Below are positions 11,962 to 25,000 of a stretch of DNA of 64,000 nt, one piece after another. The stretch is from Nymphaea colorata (taxonomy: Eukaryota; Streptophyta; Magnoliopsida; Nymphaeales; Nymphaeaceae), in the NCBI RefSeq assembly GCF_008831285.2, contig NC_045148.1, positions 9,243,001 through 9,307,000 of the forward strand, written 5' to 3'. Made by a program: the position numbers and the translations under genes. Each line of letters starts with the position of its first letter. The first letter of the stretch is position 1. The notes under the pieces were generated by a model. The model worked only from the letters and a program-made list of their open reading frames with translations. It ran no database searches and was not told the origin of the DNA.

Positions 11962-12403
11962 AGGGATGTCAACGGATCGGATTCGGATCGGATACATCTT
12001 CAACCATATCCGTTTTTTCGGATAGTCATATATTCGGATTCGGATTCGAATTCGGACAAAACAAAGTCATATCCGAATCTGAATCCGAAATCCGATTTTA
12101 CAATCCGAATCTGATCCGAATCCGATTTTTATATTTATATCCGAATCCGAATCCGAATTTTGAACCGAATTTTGCCATTTTTCAAGCATTAGATAGAGGA
12201 TATTTGTCTAAAACTGAATCCGATCCGAATCCGATCCGATATTCATGTATATCCGAATCTGAATCTGAATCCGATCGGATGTCATTTATTAAATCCGAAT
12301 CCGATCCGATTTCTTAATCGGATATTAAATTTTTATCCATATCCGTTTTTTCGGATCGGATCAGTCGGATATCCGATTCAAATCGAATATATTGACATCC
12401 CCT
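11962..12403. mobile_element. TCGGAT-word element with TIRs and 10-bp TSD
   Basis: The left end AGGGATGTCAA is inverted at the right end as TTGACATCCCCT. The direct repeat ACGGGCACCT flanks the element exactly on both sides (11952-11961 and 12404-12413), a 10-bp target-site duplication. The 440-bp interior is dominated by the words TCGGAT, ATCCGA and GGATTCGGAT in both orientations and encodes no protein. TIRs with a 9-11 bp TSD fit Mutator-like non-autonomous elements; the family assignment is inference. Confidence 0.8.
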
Positions 12404-12786
12404 ACGGGCACCTAATTGAAAAGTTACTTTTTAGATCTCAAGAACCCAAGAAAATTAAGAATACACAGGCGATAGTAAGGAAGATTATGAAGTTGGTAGT
12501 CATTCTTTTTTCTAATTGTCATATATAAACATTGATAAAAACCTTCAATAGTCATTAAAAGATCAAAATAAGCCTAAAACACCTTAAGATATGCTAAAGA
12601 ATATTCCTTTTAGCGAAAATCAGAAACATTCCTTTTTTTTTTTTAAAACCATTTTCCCCCTTTTTCACTACCTTTTTCCTTTGATATTTTAACCACGAAA
12701 AACATCACCAACCATGAAAAGTTAGTGGGACCGTTTCATGTACACCATTACAAAATTAGGTGATACAGACCCGCTAGTTCCCGTGT

Positions 12787-12824
<38 letters not shown>

Positions 12825-13501
12825 TCATCTCTCTGCAGGTTTGCCGGCTAAAGCTTAGTTTACAGATTGACAGAAGGGGACTCGTGGGTCCAAATGCACC
12901 ACCTACCTCGGGCCCTACAAAGAAGGGAGGAAGAAGAGATGAAGAACATTTGTGAGCAGAGGGTACTCAGCTGTGCCTGTCACGTTATCGCCAAGCGATA
13001 AGAAGGGAACACCAACCATCACCAACCATAAAATGGGCTCCTCTTTCATCAAATAATTTAAGGCAAAATTACTTTTTTTTTGTTGTGGATAAAACATTTT
13101 TATAAGGTGAGAGTTGCTTCATGTTTACTGTGTGGGCAACAATTGACTTGCTTTTAAAGATAAACATGCAAAGTCGGCGATAAGCAAGAACCTTTTATAG
13201 GTCGGTCAGATCCGGGAAGAGGTTTAGCATGGCTGCTGAAACCAGGAGCTGGTAAAAGGTCCGTCATTGATTTTATTTCTGTGGGCATCAATCTCTTATA
13301 TAAGCAGAAAGTGGTGTAGGCCCTGAGCGTGTGGGGACGACCCTCAAGATTTTAATTTTTGAGTGGCGATCCGGTTATGGCCAAAGAAGATATATAAGGA
13401 ATTGCAGCAAGATGATTGTAACAACTGGTTGGTTGGCCGACGGAATGCAATCTTTTGTTATTTCTTTGATGAAATAAGATTAAAAATAAACATCCAATAG
13501 T

Positions 13502-13540
<39 letters not shown>

Positions 13541-13845
13541 CTGCCTAAAGTTGACATAGCCGGGGAGACCAAGACAGAAGTTAAAGAGGGGGGCACTTCC
13601 AAACTTCAAACAGTTGTCTGTACTTATACGTATAAAGATGTTGGCAAGTCAAAGGGGGTTATCTTCTCTTCCTGCGGCTCCGCCGCTGTTTTGAAACCAG
13701 CGTACAACAGTTTAATACAGCGGTGATGCAACATGGCAAACGCCTGCCACACGGTTTCATATAATTTAGTTTAATGTCCCACAATATTGCACTATCTATA
13801 TGTATTTGAAGTTTCCAATGATATAAAATTTCCTTACTATATGTT

Positions 13846-13960
13846 CAACGGTGCCAAGGGAGGGCGGGGACTATGTCTCCCCTTCCTGATTCTTGTGAAA
13901 AATTTTCAAAAATTTTACTCGTCCACAGAAAGATAAAACCCTGGCTCTGCCTCTGTATAT
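13846..13960. mobile_element. Degraded relative of the AGGGGCGGAG element
   Basis: GAGGGCGGGGACTATGTCTC followed by AAAATTTTCAAAAATTTTAC and GGCTCTGCCTCTG resembles the element at 11674-11853 in termini and AAAATTTT core. The match is partial and the ends are uncertain. Confidence 0.35.
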
Positions 13961-14028
13961 ATTAGTAACCCTCAGTAAAAAAAAAATGTTGGCTCTGCTA
14001 CTCAATACAAAAAAACCAAGGATTCACC

Positions 14029-14131
14029 AACAACTGAAAAACGTCAGTAAAACATGGCGACGGGTGCAGTACTATTCGCCGACAACTGAAGAACGTCGAT
14101 AAAACATGGCGACAGGTGCAGTACTGCTTCA
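14029..14131. repeat. Imperfect tandem duplication, about 52-bp unit
   Basis: ACAACTGAARAACGTC, AAAACATGGCGAC and GGTGCAGTACT occur in the same order twice in succession. Non-coding. Confidence 0.85.
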
Positions 14132-15405
14132 ATGATATATAACTTGACTTAATGAGGTTGCTTGATCTCATGTGTTTGGAGCTGCATCTACGTGCATGAT
14201 CATGACGTGAGCTCGTGTCCCTTCCAAGTTTGTTCCATAATATGCTTTGGCCACCCTGCTTCTGTTCACGCCATCTTGCACATAGTGACAGACCCAGAAA
14301 TCTTAATCAGGACCGTCGGAGTGTCGCCATTAAGGGAAAAATCACATCAGTGTATTGTTATTTAGGATGAAGTTGGTGAATAACGTGGGCCTACAGCCTA
14401 CTGGAAGAATATATACAGTCTCTTCTTTAGTTTCTTTTGGAGAAGCTCTTCTAAAAGCGAGCATGCGATATTAATAACAAGGTGCACCTAATTTAGTTTC
14501 AATAATTGTTCATAATGCACTTAAGATTTTCTGTGGCTGATAAAAGGAGCCAAAGATGGATGGATCATAAGAAATACTCTTAGATTTGCTCTTGAATCAC
14601 AAATATACAAAAATAATTAAAGGTTTTAATTCGTGAACAGAAGAAAGTGATGACAGAGAACGTGTGTGTGTGATTTGAACTATAAATGAGGTGAGGATGG
14701 CAAGAGATGTTTAATTATTAGTACAAGCCAAAATTTGAGAGACAGGAGCCGTGGAAATCTAATGGTTAACATAAAGAAGAAAGTTTAACTTGATGACTTT
14801 ATACTCCTGAAGTTTAAAATTTTAAAAAAGAAATTTGCAGAAACACCTATGAGCTTTGAGCATAGGAAATAATTGTGGGATGCACATGACTTGCTCCCCT
14901 AATGTTGTCGAGATGCATTTCAATGTTTCTAATTCTATCCCAAGCACCGATGCAAAACTGGACCTAAAAGGTATGGGAAACAAAAGGAGGCTTCCGCCCT
15001 CTAAAACAAAGAAGTAGGCACTTCTCCATACCACCATTAAAGTTGACCATAGTTAGACAAGTTACTAAAAGGGAGTTGAAATTGCCTGAGGGCCATTCTT
15101 CCTTATTCTCTCTCTCTCTCTCTCTCCCTAGGACCTCTCTCTGATTCTTCAAGTCCGGCTCATTCTGCTATCAGAGTGGCATGCACCTTTCTCTCTGTAT
15201 GGGTTGTCATTTCTTTCGTGCAGCTGACTCTCTCTCTCTCCCTCATAAATGCATTAGCTGGTCTGGTTTGGTGGCATGTAGTAACCACGTCCTCAGCTCA
15301 ATTCTTGAACTATCTTGATTGGTATTATAAAGTGTTGATCTTGGTTCTAGAGGTGCCATTATGGAGCCAAGCTGACCAGTTCTTGTCCCATTCTCCTCTC
15401 TTTCT

Positions 15406-15577
15406 TTCTCTCTCTCTCTCTCTCTCTCTCTAAATGAGTTTTTTTTTTTTTCTTTTCTCCCTTTGCTGTTTCTTACTTGGCATGGCTTGTAACTAGTTTC
15501 CTTGGTACACATTTTCTATTTTAACCCTTTCCCTCTCTCTCTCTCTCTTCTATTTTGTTATATATTCCCATTTTATC

Positions 15578-15643
<66 letters not shown>
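15406..15643. repeat. CT microsatellite cluster
   Basis: Perfect or near-perfect (TC)n tracts lie at about 15406-15431, 15535-15548 and 15579-15643, the last more than 30 units long. Further short CT tracts lie at 15105-15127 and 15230-15242. They create open frames of serine-leucine repeats that are not genes. Confidence 0.95.
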
Positions 15644-15645
<2 letters not shown>

Positions 15646-16644
15646 GCTACTTCATTTCTTTGAGCTCCACTTATCATCTTCCTCCTCTTCTTTTTCAACC
15701 ACCATTAAGGAAATTTCTCCATCATCCCAACTACCAAAAACGGATACAATAAAAAAAATGGAAATTGATGAAAGCATTTAGAAAGAGTCGTTGCCCACAC
15801 AGCGCCAATATCGACCAATCATAGCTTGAGTCTGATTTTGCAAATTTTTCTTTACACTAATTATAAATAAATTGAAATAATCGTGTTTTTATTAAAGGTA
15901 AAAAAACAGCTTAAATTTGATTTTCTTTTTCAATAACATTGAAACCTTAGTTACAAACAAGCCAAATCTTAAAAAACTTAAAAGCATGGCCTTCAGGGGT
16001 TTATACCAAAAGCGATTTCTCCTAGATAAATATTTTATAAAAAAAAATCCCGCTCTCCTTTCATGACTGGGTGATGGTCAAAGAAGGTTGGTGGAAGAAA
16101 GAACAAACTATTGTGGACTCGATTCAAGGAGTTAGCTTGCCAACCGCAATCCGTGATCTTCCTTTGGATATAGTTTTCGGTTCTTGGTGAAGGTCGACAT
16201 CTGCATTCAATTGTTCTTTGAATATTGGTGCAGTTGACTCTTGAATGTTTCCTTATGATCTTCCATTGTCTCGTTCATACGATCAGCGGAGAGTTTGACA
16301 CAACGATGACCGAGCCGTTCGTGGATTTAGAGACGTGAGGGACAATCTTTTTGGAAGTGAAGAATGTACGATGAATCAAACGACCCCTTTTAAGTCTTAT
16401 GGGACCTTCACTTGCCTGTCTTATGTGATTGTATGATTATATAATTGAATCAGACCAGATTATATGATTCTATCAAATGAAAGTTCGATATACTTAAGTC
16501 TATTTGAACCATTTACATCCAGGACTGTCTTATAGTATGCTTAAATGTTGTTCAGTCTTTTGATGTGAAGTAATGTGCTAAGCCTATGGATGCATAATGA
16601 TGCATAATTATTAGGACAGAAAACGTCAAATATATATTTCGAGG

Positions 16645-16836
16645 GGTGGTAGTGTATTGGGCAGCAATGTGGTTCGGTTCTTCTAATGACTCGTGTTCGA
16701 ATCTTGGAGTGGTCACTGTCATGTCTCGACTGTAAAAGGTCCCGAAGCATGCTCTGTGAACCCAAAGGGATGGGTACAGGAAGAGGAGGCAGTGGCCTTT
16801 TTTAGGTGCAGTGGAATGAACCACTCACCCCTAAAA

Positions 16837-16838
<2 letters not shown>
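16645..16838 (+). mobile_element. Probable tRNA-derived SINE
   Basis: The sequence has a polymerase III A-box-like TAGTGTATTGG at 16650-16660 and a B box GTGTTCGAATC at 16693-16703, with spacing typical of a tRNA-type promoter. About 130 bp of unrelated tail follow, ending in CCCTAAAAG and then a long AT microsatellite. This is the usual head-body-simple-tail design of a plant SINE. No target-site duplication could be defined because of the AT run. Confidence 0.5.

Positions 16839-16902
<64 letters not shown>
16839..16902. repeat. (AT)n microsatellite, about 31 units
   Basis: A perfect AT dinucleotide run directly after the probable SINE tail. It yields tyrosine-isoleucine frames on both strands that should be ignored. 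Confidence 0.97.
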
Positions 16903-16905
<3 letters not shown>

Positions 16906-18009
16906 CCATAAAAGTAAGAAAGACACTCTTTGGAAACCATCTTCAGGTGAGTTATCGGACGTCCCCCTTCTTCTTGGAAGTTCCTGGATATTCTTGGAGT
17001 TGGGTACTTGGGAATCGAGATCTCCCAAGTGTTTGTTTTGTTTGCCGGGAACCTCCGGCATGGAGCTGAACTTCGAGAACTGCGGCTCGATGGGCTAGAC
17101 CCTGCCGAGGTAATGGGTGGTTTTGTAATCCTCCTCCCACCCACCCCCAACCCAAAAAAATTATAAATTTAAGAAATTTGAAGCTTGTTTGTGAAATTGA
17201 ACCAAAATTGGTTACTGAATAGAAACAGTTTGTCTGTTACAGTAAGTGATTTAATCTCTTTCACCAATTACAATAAGCTCCATTACTCAAAGTCTGTGAA
17301 AGTTTATTAAGTCCATCAAAAGAAAATTGGTTGCTCAACCGTCTGAGATCATTATCTTTGTATAACTTTATCCGGTGTTCATTTGGTAGGAGCCGCATGT
17401 AACTTTAAGTTTGTGCATCACACGCGTACATTATTTACCATGAGGTCCAAATGCAATAGGAATGCATTTTCTGCAGGCCTCATCATGATTCCACGGAAAT
17501 GAGGTGTTCCGCACAATAAAAGAACTCAACCAAACAAAAAAAAAAAGTTTCTCATTTGCCATGTTTGGTTGTTTGAATACGAAAGTTTATCTTCACGGTA
17601 AAAGAACCTCCTTCGCTAGTGTACAGGTTTTTAGGCTTTGAAAGCTAGTGAAGAAAGGTGAAGAGAGCGGTCTAACTTCAGTCGACTTGGGAGTGAAAGT
17701 ACATTCCTGTGGTTGTACGCCCGTAGAACACTATTCAAAGATGGCCTTAGGATAGGACACTTGTTGTGTTAGTTTATACTATTACACTGGTATAAAATTT
17801 CTAGGAAGAAAACTTTCAAAAACATTCATTTGAGAAAGCATGGTTAGACTCTGCTCCATAAGAGTGCATACACATACGTTTAATGCAAAATTGTATGCAG
17901 CCATAAGAAAGTGAGGGAAACTGCAGAAAAACAAAAGAATAAGACAAAAAATATCTCAGAAGAAAAGAATAAGTAAGAAATAAAATTATAAAAAAAAACA
18001 AAAACTCAC

Positions 18010-18290
18010 GGTGTGTCTAGATGACAATCCAGTAATAGGTTTGGAGACAAAACCTCTAAAACCAGGTTTTTAAAATATTTGGTTGTCATCAAAATTGGGT
18101 TTGATGAAAACCCAATTTTGTCAAAACCTGGTTTTATGAAAAGGAGTCAAAGTCCGACCCTCCTCAGATTATTCATAAAGAACCAAGTTTGGGTGTGCTT
18201 CCCAGACAAATAAACCAAGTTCTCAAAACTTAACAACAAAACCTTGGTTTTCATAAAACTGAATTAGAGGAGGGTGCATCCAAACCCCTT
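18010..18290. mobile_element. AAACCNGGTTT-word element with imperfect inverted ends
   Basis: The left end GGTGTGTCTAGATGACA is inverted approximately at the right end (GGTGCATCCAAACCCC). The interior repeats AAAACC, GGTTTT, CCAATTTT and AAAATTGG in both orientations, so it can fold into many hairpins. Related sequence appears at 37149-37463 and near 63745-63865. No coding capacity; target-site duplication not established. Confidence 0.5.
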
Positions 18291-19031
18291 AGGCCATTGA
18301 GCTCCTACGCCACCTACAGGGCATTTTCAGGTAACAAGCGCGTAAGAGCAGAAACAGTCGCACAATATAGAACAGCTAGCGCAAGCTACCAGGAGGGCCT
18401 AGACAAGCTTAGGCGCAGGCTGAAGCCAGCCTCTGACAACATTTGAAAATAAAATGAAGCAAACAAAAAATAAATTTTTGTGACCTTGTGGATTGTTACC
18501 CATTTAACAAAACCAAACTTGAATCAAGATCAAATTTAATATACATATGTGCAGTGGACTGAACTTGGCGAGGAGTAGCACCCAGTTCGGGCAAGACATG
18601 AATGAGGTAACCTCCTTGAGCAATCCACGCTACATAAGGCTAGTGTCAAATACTTGGAGCACTAGCAGATCTATATTCGATCTCACAAGAATAGAGTGAC
18701 GCAAAAGCAAACATTAGAAACATCATAACCAGCATACCGATTTCAGCTTCCCTTCAGTTTCTGTAAGCTTCCACGCGCCATCCATAAATAACTCTGGAAA
18801 GTAGTTAAGTATGCATTGCCTAACAATCATGCACATTACTTGTATAATCAAAAGTGTTACAATGAAGTGTACATTTGCTTTACATCTGAGACAGGTTGAG
18901 GTGTTAGAGATCTCTATGTTACTTGGGAAACCCGCTAACAGAAACAAGAAGACTATATGCAGAGCAACACCAGGACATTGAACACTAAGATCAAAGTCCC
19001 CTTGTCTCCCTAAAAACTAGTAAAATCAGAT

Positions 19032-22000
19032 CTAGCGAGTATACATGGTTCTGGACTGTGTCTTAGGATCACCTCCAATTTTTGACTGCTTGGGGTTCAT
19101 GGTGGGCATATCAGCATGAGAAGGAACCATTGCAGAAAGAGGCTGAAAAGCTGTATTTCCAATAAACCAATATAAAGCCCATTTGAGATCACAAAGCATA
19201 TATTTGAGAGCCTTTGTCCAGTTCTCCTGCTTGTTGAAACTCTGTGTGATGGTGAGGTTCTCAACTTTGTCATTCTCAATCCTGAAAATCCAATGCACGG
19301 TACCATTTGGTTAAATCTAAATGCTAACATATTGCATTTATGGATGAAAATAAGTTAATATATCCTGAACACCATCTCAAATGGGCACATCTAGGCACCT
19401 AAAAGAAATTGCCGCCTGCATAACAGCATCGGAGCACATAGCAGGCAAGCCCGAGCAAATATAGGAAATACAGTCAAACAGAAACTGGAGGGTTCACTCT
19501 GGGCAGGAATTGCATAACTATCACATTGGTATAGACCATGTAGGCCTAACCTATAAGCATTGAATCAATTATTGATCGACGAAACCTGAGAAGTGAAACC
19601 AACAAAACAAGCTCTAGGGTCAAACAACCCAACAAAATAAAATTGTCTCAAGGTGGAATATATGGAGATATTCAATTCTTTTGTATCGGTGAAGCATTTG
19701 TATTGAGAGGTAAAATTCCATCTAAATTTCATATATCAACCACAGGAAATAGAATGTAACTCACTTGTATGGAAGAGTGAAACATTTATCAGGTGGAACA
19801 TTATTTTCTTGATCCTTGGCATTAGCAAAATCAGCAAAATCCTTCAAACACGCCAGGAAGAGTGTCATTGCTTTGTCGTAACGAGTGCTCCAAAACAAAT
19901 TTACTGGACCAAATCTGAAAATAAATGAAAACAAAAGGCTTCAATCCCAACATAGACCAGAAAAGCACACACAAGAAAAAAGTGATTTTTGAAATGTATG
20001 CCATGAACAAGATTCAGAATTGAAGCAACTAGTGTCCAGACTTGCTTCAACTTTAATAGCTCCAAGGATTAACTCAAACTATGATTCGAAACCGATGTAC
20101 AAATGTTTCATAATTGAACCAACTTTTGCTTAGACTTAAACTTTAGTAGGTTCAAAGGTTAAGAGAGGATATGAATCAAAAAACTAGATAACAAAGGTGC
20201 AGGTGCGAGTGACACTGCAAAGGGCATGACACATTTCAGTAATATAGATTCAAGGTTGAGGGCCATTTGGAAGAGATGGATCAGTGTGGTCGACATGCAC
20301 CCACTCTTTTTCAAACTGCAAAGGGTGCAGGACATGCACCAATTTCTTGGTAAGTCTATGTGACAGTTCGAAGTTTTCCAGATGACAAAAGATAAGCCTT
20401 CTTTTAAAATGCCATGTCCTTATCTATGCCAGATGATATTAGAAAATTTAAACAAAGCTGGTAGTGAGTCTTAGAAATAGAACATAACTTCACAAGAATG
20501 CACCTATTATCATTTTCTATAAACATGAACCTTTATGAAAGAAAAAAAGTAGCTTTGAATGAATACTGTATGTAATGTTTCCTACCTTAAAAAAGGTCAA
20601 AAGAAGGTAATCACAGCCTAACAATGAGATAAACCATCACAAGCATTTTTTTACTCACAGTTCATATCTGTTGTTGCTGCTGTCCATGATTCGTGGGTAA
20701 CTGCCCATTGGAAGAATCTTGATTCTATATCTGAAAGAATGTAGTTAAGGCAAATAACCACCATCCAATTGAAGACCAACTAAACATTACGGTTGATGGG
20801 GAACAAAGAAATTGCCTGTATAATTGCAGTTGCATCCATAAGTGACCATCATCAATAGATAATTTTGATGCAACACCTAAAATTCTCAGATTCTGAAGAG
20901 CTTGCACCTAAAACGTAGTTGATTGAAAAATTTGTATGCACAAATTTTTTGGTAGAGATACAAAACTAATCGAAGATGGAAACTGTTTTTTATTTTGCAC
21001 TCATTTTGAGGAATGGATCAGACCTAGCCATTTATCAAGGACAACAGCTAGGGCTCTGATACTGTCACCTGGATATGGAACCTACATGATACCCACAATT
21101 TCAACAAGGAACAGCATTCAACCTAAATGGATTCAATTTCAGTCAACCTGTAATTGACACATCGGTCCCATATTTAGTTTCAGCTACAGTTGATCCTGAT
21201 TCATCATTTCAGGAAAAGTAAATACTACGAAAACAATTGACTATCTTTTTTATCTTTTCTTATTATTGTTTTATTCTTTTAAAGCAAAGAATATCTTTGT
21301 GTGGTAAGTTTATTAATAGTAGTGGAGCTTGAGAACCGTTTCCAAATCAGCTGCCATCTCGTTGGTATGATCTCTGCTACTGAGCATATCTCAACACGTG
21401 TGAAAGAGCATGAGAATAATTGAGGCTGTAACCGATTTATGCTGCTGCATATCATCTTCATTCAGAAATATCAGAAGCAAAGATACATAAATATTGTTTA
21501 TTCTATTCTTGATTGTAAAGGGCAAAAATAAGATTTCTCAAATTTTTCTTTGATTCTTCTAGCTGTTTCTACAGCATTTATAAATCATAAATGTGTTTAT
21601 CCTCTCTGAAATAATTGAATGAGACCTTTTTCAGCCTGTGTCTTCCTCTTTGTGTTGCCATCGCAGCTCTGTTTTCTGTCTAGTGCTCTGTTCTTTTCAT
21701 TCTGAAATACCACTTTTTTGCAGAACCCAAAATTCTAAAAATAAAGATGGTGTCTATGCTTGAAATAAGGATACGGAAACTTTGGACGAAAATATTGAGC
21801 CATTGTATGAAGTAAGAGGCATGCCTGCCCCCAAGCAGCATTTATCTCATCCCATTCAACCTACAAGAAATTGAGCAACGGAATGTCTCAAAATTGCACC
21901 TTGGACTGAAAATATACCAAATATATATGCCAAAAGTCGATCTGCAAGTAAAGCGGACTTGTGTTTAGTGCCAAAAAAGGTCACAGTAATCCAGATTCAT

Positions 22001-25000
22001 CATATGATATTATGATGTATTGATGTAAATTCAGTTCAAATTACGACAGATGTGGACCACACCTTTTTTCATAATCAGTGTAGTAGACACTTAACTGGAC
22101 TTCAAAGTAATCCCTTACCTTGTGCAGTCTAGTATAGTGGTCACAAGCTTTTTGATTGAAGATATTTGGCATGAGACTTTGCTAGAAAAATGGCAATGGA
22201 AATCTTACAAATAACATATCTTTTATGAAATCTTTGTTAAATATCATGCACACCAAAAATGCCATCACAATTTTGAACATAATTATGGTTGTATTTAACT
22301 CAAAAATAGGATCACCTACAATCCAATTGAAAACCAATCTACTGATAACCACACATCAAGGTTTGTGGCCCTCTGATGACCATAGGAATCCATGCCCATA
22401 TTGTTTGACATATTTCGGAAGAATAATAGTGTCTAAATTTTATTTTTTTTAAGGGAAAAATAGCCAAAGATTCACATGATCAGCAATATACTATTGGAAA
22501 AAAATGACTTTTATAATTTTCTCCCTTACCGGCATCTTAGGAAGGCGTCCCAAACGAAAATTATTGATTGTTCCAAACTCCCCATCATGCCAGATATGAA
22601 AAGCATCATTCAGCACATTAGTGCGCTTCAACAGTTCTAAATGTGCTTGTGAAACTTCAATTTTTGCTAATATTGCATCCCTTTCTTCCTAGAAAGATGA
22701 ATACCAATAAGGAGTCAACAACATTGAATATTCTCAAACAAATAAACTGATTAAGGCAGGAATTTATATGATTTGGGATCATTCAGTGAGAAGTTTCCTA
22801 TAGATAAAGTATGACAAATCATTTTTTGCTTTTTCGTTCTTTCCCTCTAAATCAACATGAAATGTCAGCAAAGTGCATGCAGAGTGATAGCAGCTGAAGA
22901 ATAACCTTCAAAGATATGGCATCACAAACCAAGAGCACTATCACAGGCTACCACATTACCAACAAGGCAAAATAAAGAAACAGATGGCAACCAATGGCAT
23001 GAGCAACGCTGCAAACCTGATGTGTAATCAACTGAAACTGGAAGTCATTGAAGTCATGCCAGTATCTGTGCAAACATATAAGAATTGGATGTAAGTAAAT
23101 GAAACAAAACAGATAAAATGAGTTATGAAACAAGACAGATAAATGAGTGGAAAAGGATGAAACTAATGGAGATTTAAAAATGAATACCATTATATGTACA
23201 GTAATTACACCATGTTCCTTGAAGCTGTGTCCCACCAAACATCATGCATATTTTGTATATACCACACTTTTTACACATGAAAAAAAAATAAACAAAAAGG
23301 AAAAATATAAAAACAGAAAAGGAAATAAGTGAAGCCAATACATCTAATAGTAGTGACTTAAATCAGTGTTGTAAAAAGTGTATCTTACAAAAGTGTATCG
23401 TAAGCCGTATCGGTCTGGCTTTAAGATACGTTGTATCATAAAATATCGTAATTGTATCGTACAATACGGTGCTTGCATCATAACTGTACAACACAGGTGG
23501 TGTATCGTATCGCATTTTTAAAACGCGACGATACGTATCGTACTATACGGCCTCGTATCGTACGATATGTACAACCTTAAATATTTCTATGCAACCACAA
23601 GCTCGCTTTGATGAAATAGCAAGGGATGGTTACATATTTTCATTGTTGGCTAAGAGAACCGAAGAAAGTAACAAACTTATAGCAGAAAAAAATATCAAAA
23701 GAAAAAAAATAGAACATGCGATTTTTAATAGTTATAGTTTTTCTGACATGTACATGCATGATTGAAGAAACAGCAAAATAGAACTATTAGTCTATTATTC
23801 GCACAAGTATAACACTCCAGTCTCCAATAACTTGAACTTATAATAAGCCTTCATGTGAAATAGCATATTGCTGCATAAGCCCAGCAAATATTATGCATGA
23901 AGTCAAAGGATCCAATGCAATAAAAAACTGCACATTAAATAGTCAATAGACTCCATACTACAACAAGAGTGGACCTTCTCATTATCAGCAGTATGAATCA
24001 AAAAGTGTCAGGTCCAAGTACCCCAATTTTGTACATAAAGAATTAAACAGCATTTGAAGACAGAGGAGACAAATGCTCCTACTGTTTTACAAACTTGTCA
24101 AACCAACCCAACTTGATATGATGAAGCTATAGGAAATTATCAGATGAATGCATTTTCTGGTGCCAGCTATAGGAAGAGAATAAGCTCCCCTGCTAATTGC
24201 TTGTTGTCTTATCCATTTATCAATGGTCCCCGATATCGAACTCCAGAGAACAATAAAAAAGTTCAAAAATATAGTTGGTTGGTCATGATCTCCTAAATTG
24301 GGAAAGGAAGCAGAGAGGAACAATTGTTCAGAAAAAGTAACAATAATCATTCAGACTAACAAAATGTGTGTCATCTAAAACTTACTTCTCCTCTAACTCT
24401 TTGAAGTGTTTCGATTTTGATTCTAAATCCATAAGCTCAAGATTTACTTCAGCATACTCTCTCTCGATCTCCTTTATTGCTGCTTCAAGGCGTTTTTCTT
24501 CCTCTTCAACCTTCAAGATCAGCACTTAACATTTGTTACTAATGGAGGTCACCTTATCAATAGTAGAGAGGTCATCAGAGCAACTTTCAGCCACATTCTC
24601 GCCAATGGCACACAAGCAGATATTACAAATCTAATTCTATGCTTGTATGCAAGTTTTAAGTGGTACCTTCATTTTCTCCTTTTCAAATTCAGACTCACTT
24701 AGTACATCAAATGACTGTCCTTCAAGTTGCTGAAGACAGGCTTCATAAGCCTTGATGTCCCTGTTAACATCATCAACCTCTTCATCAAGTTTCCCTGAGA
24801 GCACTCGCATGCACTCTAAACACAAAGGCTGATCAAGCTGTAACAAGGGAGAAGGAAAGGGAAAAAAAAGATGTGTGAGGAAGGCATATTGATGAAAAAA
24901 CAGAAGCCTCCCTTGGAAAGGATAGAGACAATAACAGCAGTGAGAACTTGACTGTAAACGAGAATGAAAGATAGAAACTGGAAAACCAAGCTTTCATGCA

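Larger units (their letters stand above)
8866..19031. other. Gene-poor region of about 10 kb
   Basis: No protein-coding exon or RNA gene was found on either strand. The first few hundred bases are the F-box promoter. The rest holds dispersed repeats listed separately, AT microsatellites at 12786-12825 and 13505-13538, several CT microsatellites between 15105 and 15643, a long AT run at 16839-16902, a probable SINE and small inverted-repeat elements. Open frames over the CT and AT runs encode only serine-leucine or tyrosine-isoleucine repeats. The last few hundred bases before 19031 are probably the ATG6 3' UTR. Confidence 0.6.

Noticed and set aside
15176-15752. Frames with long serine-leucine or Arg-Glu runs
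   Set aside because: They are translations of CT/GA microsatellites.
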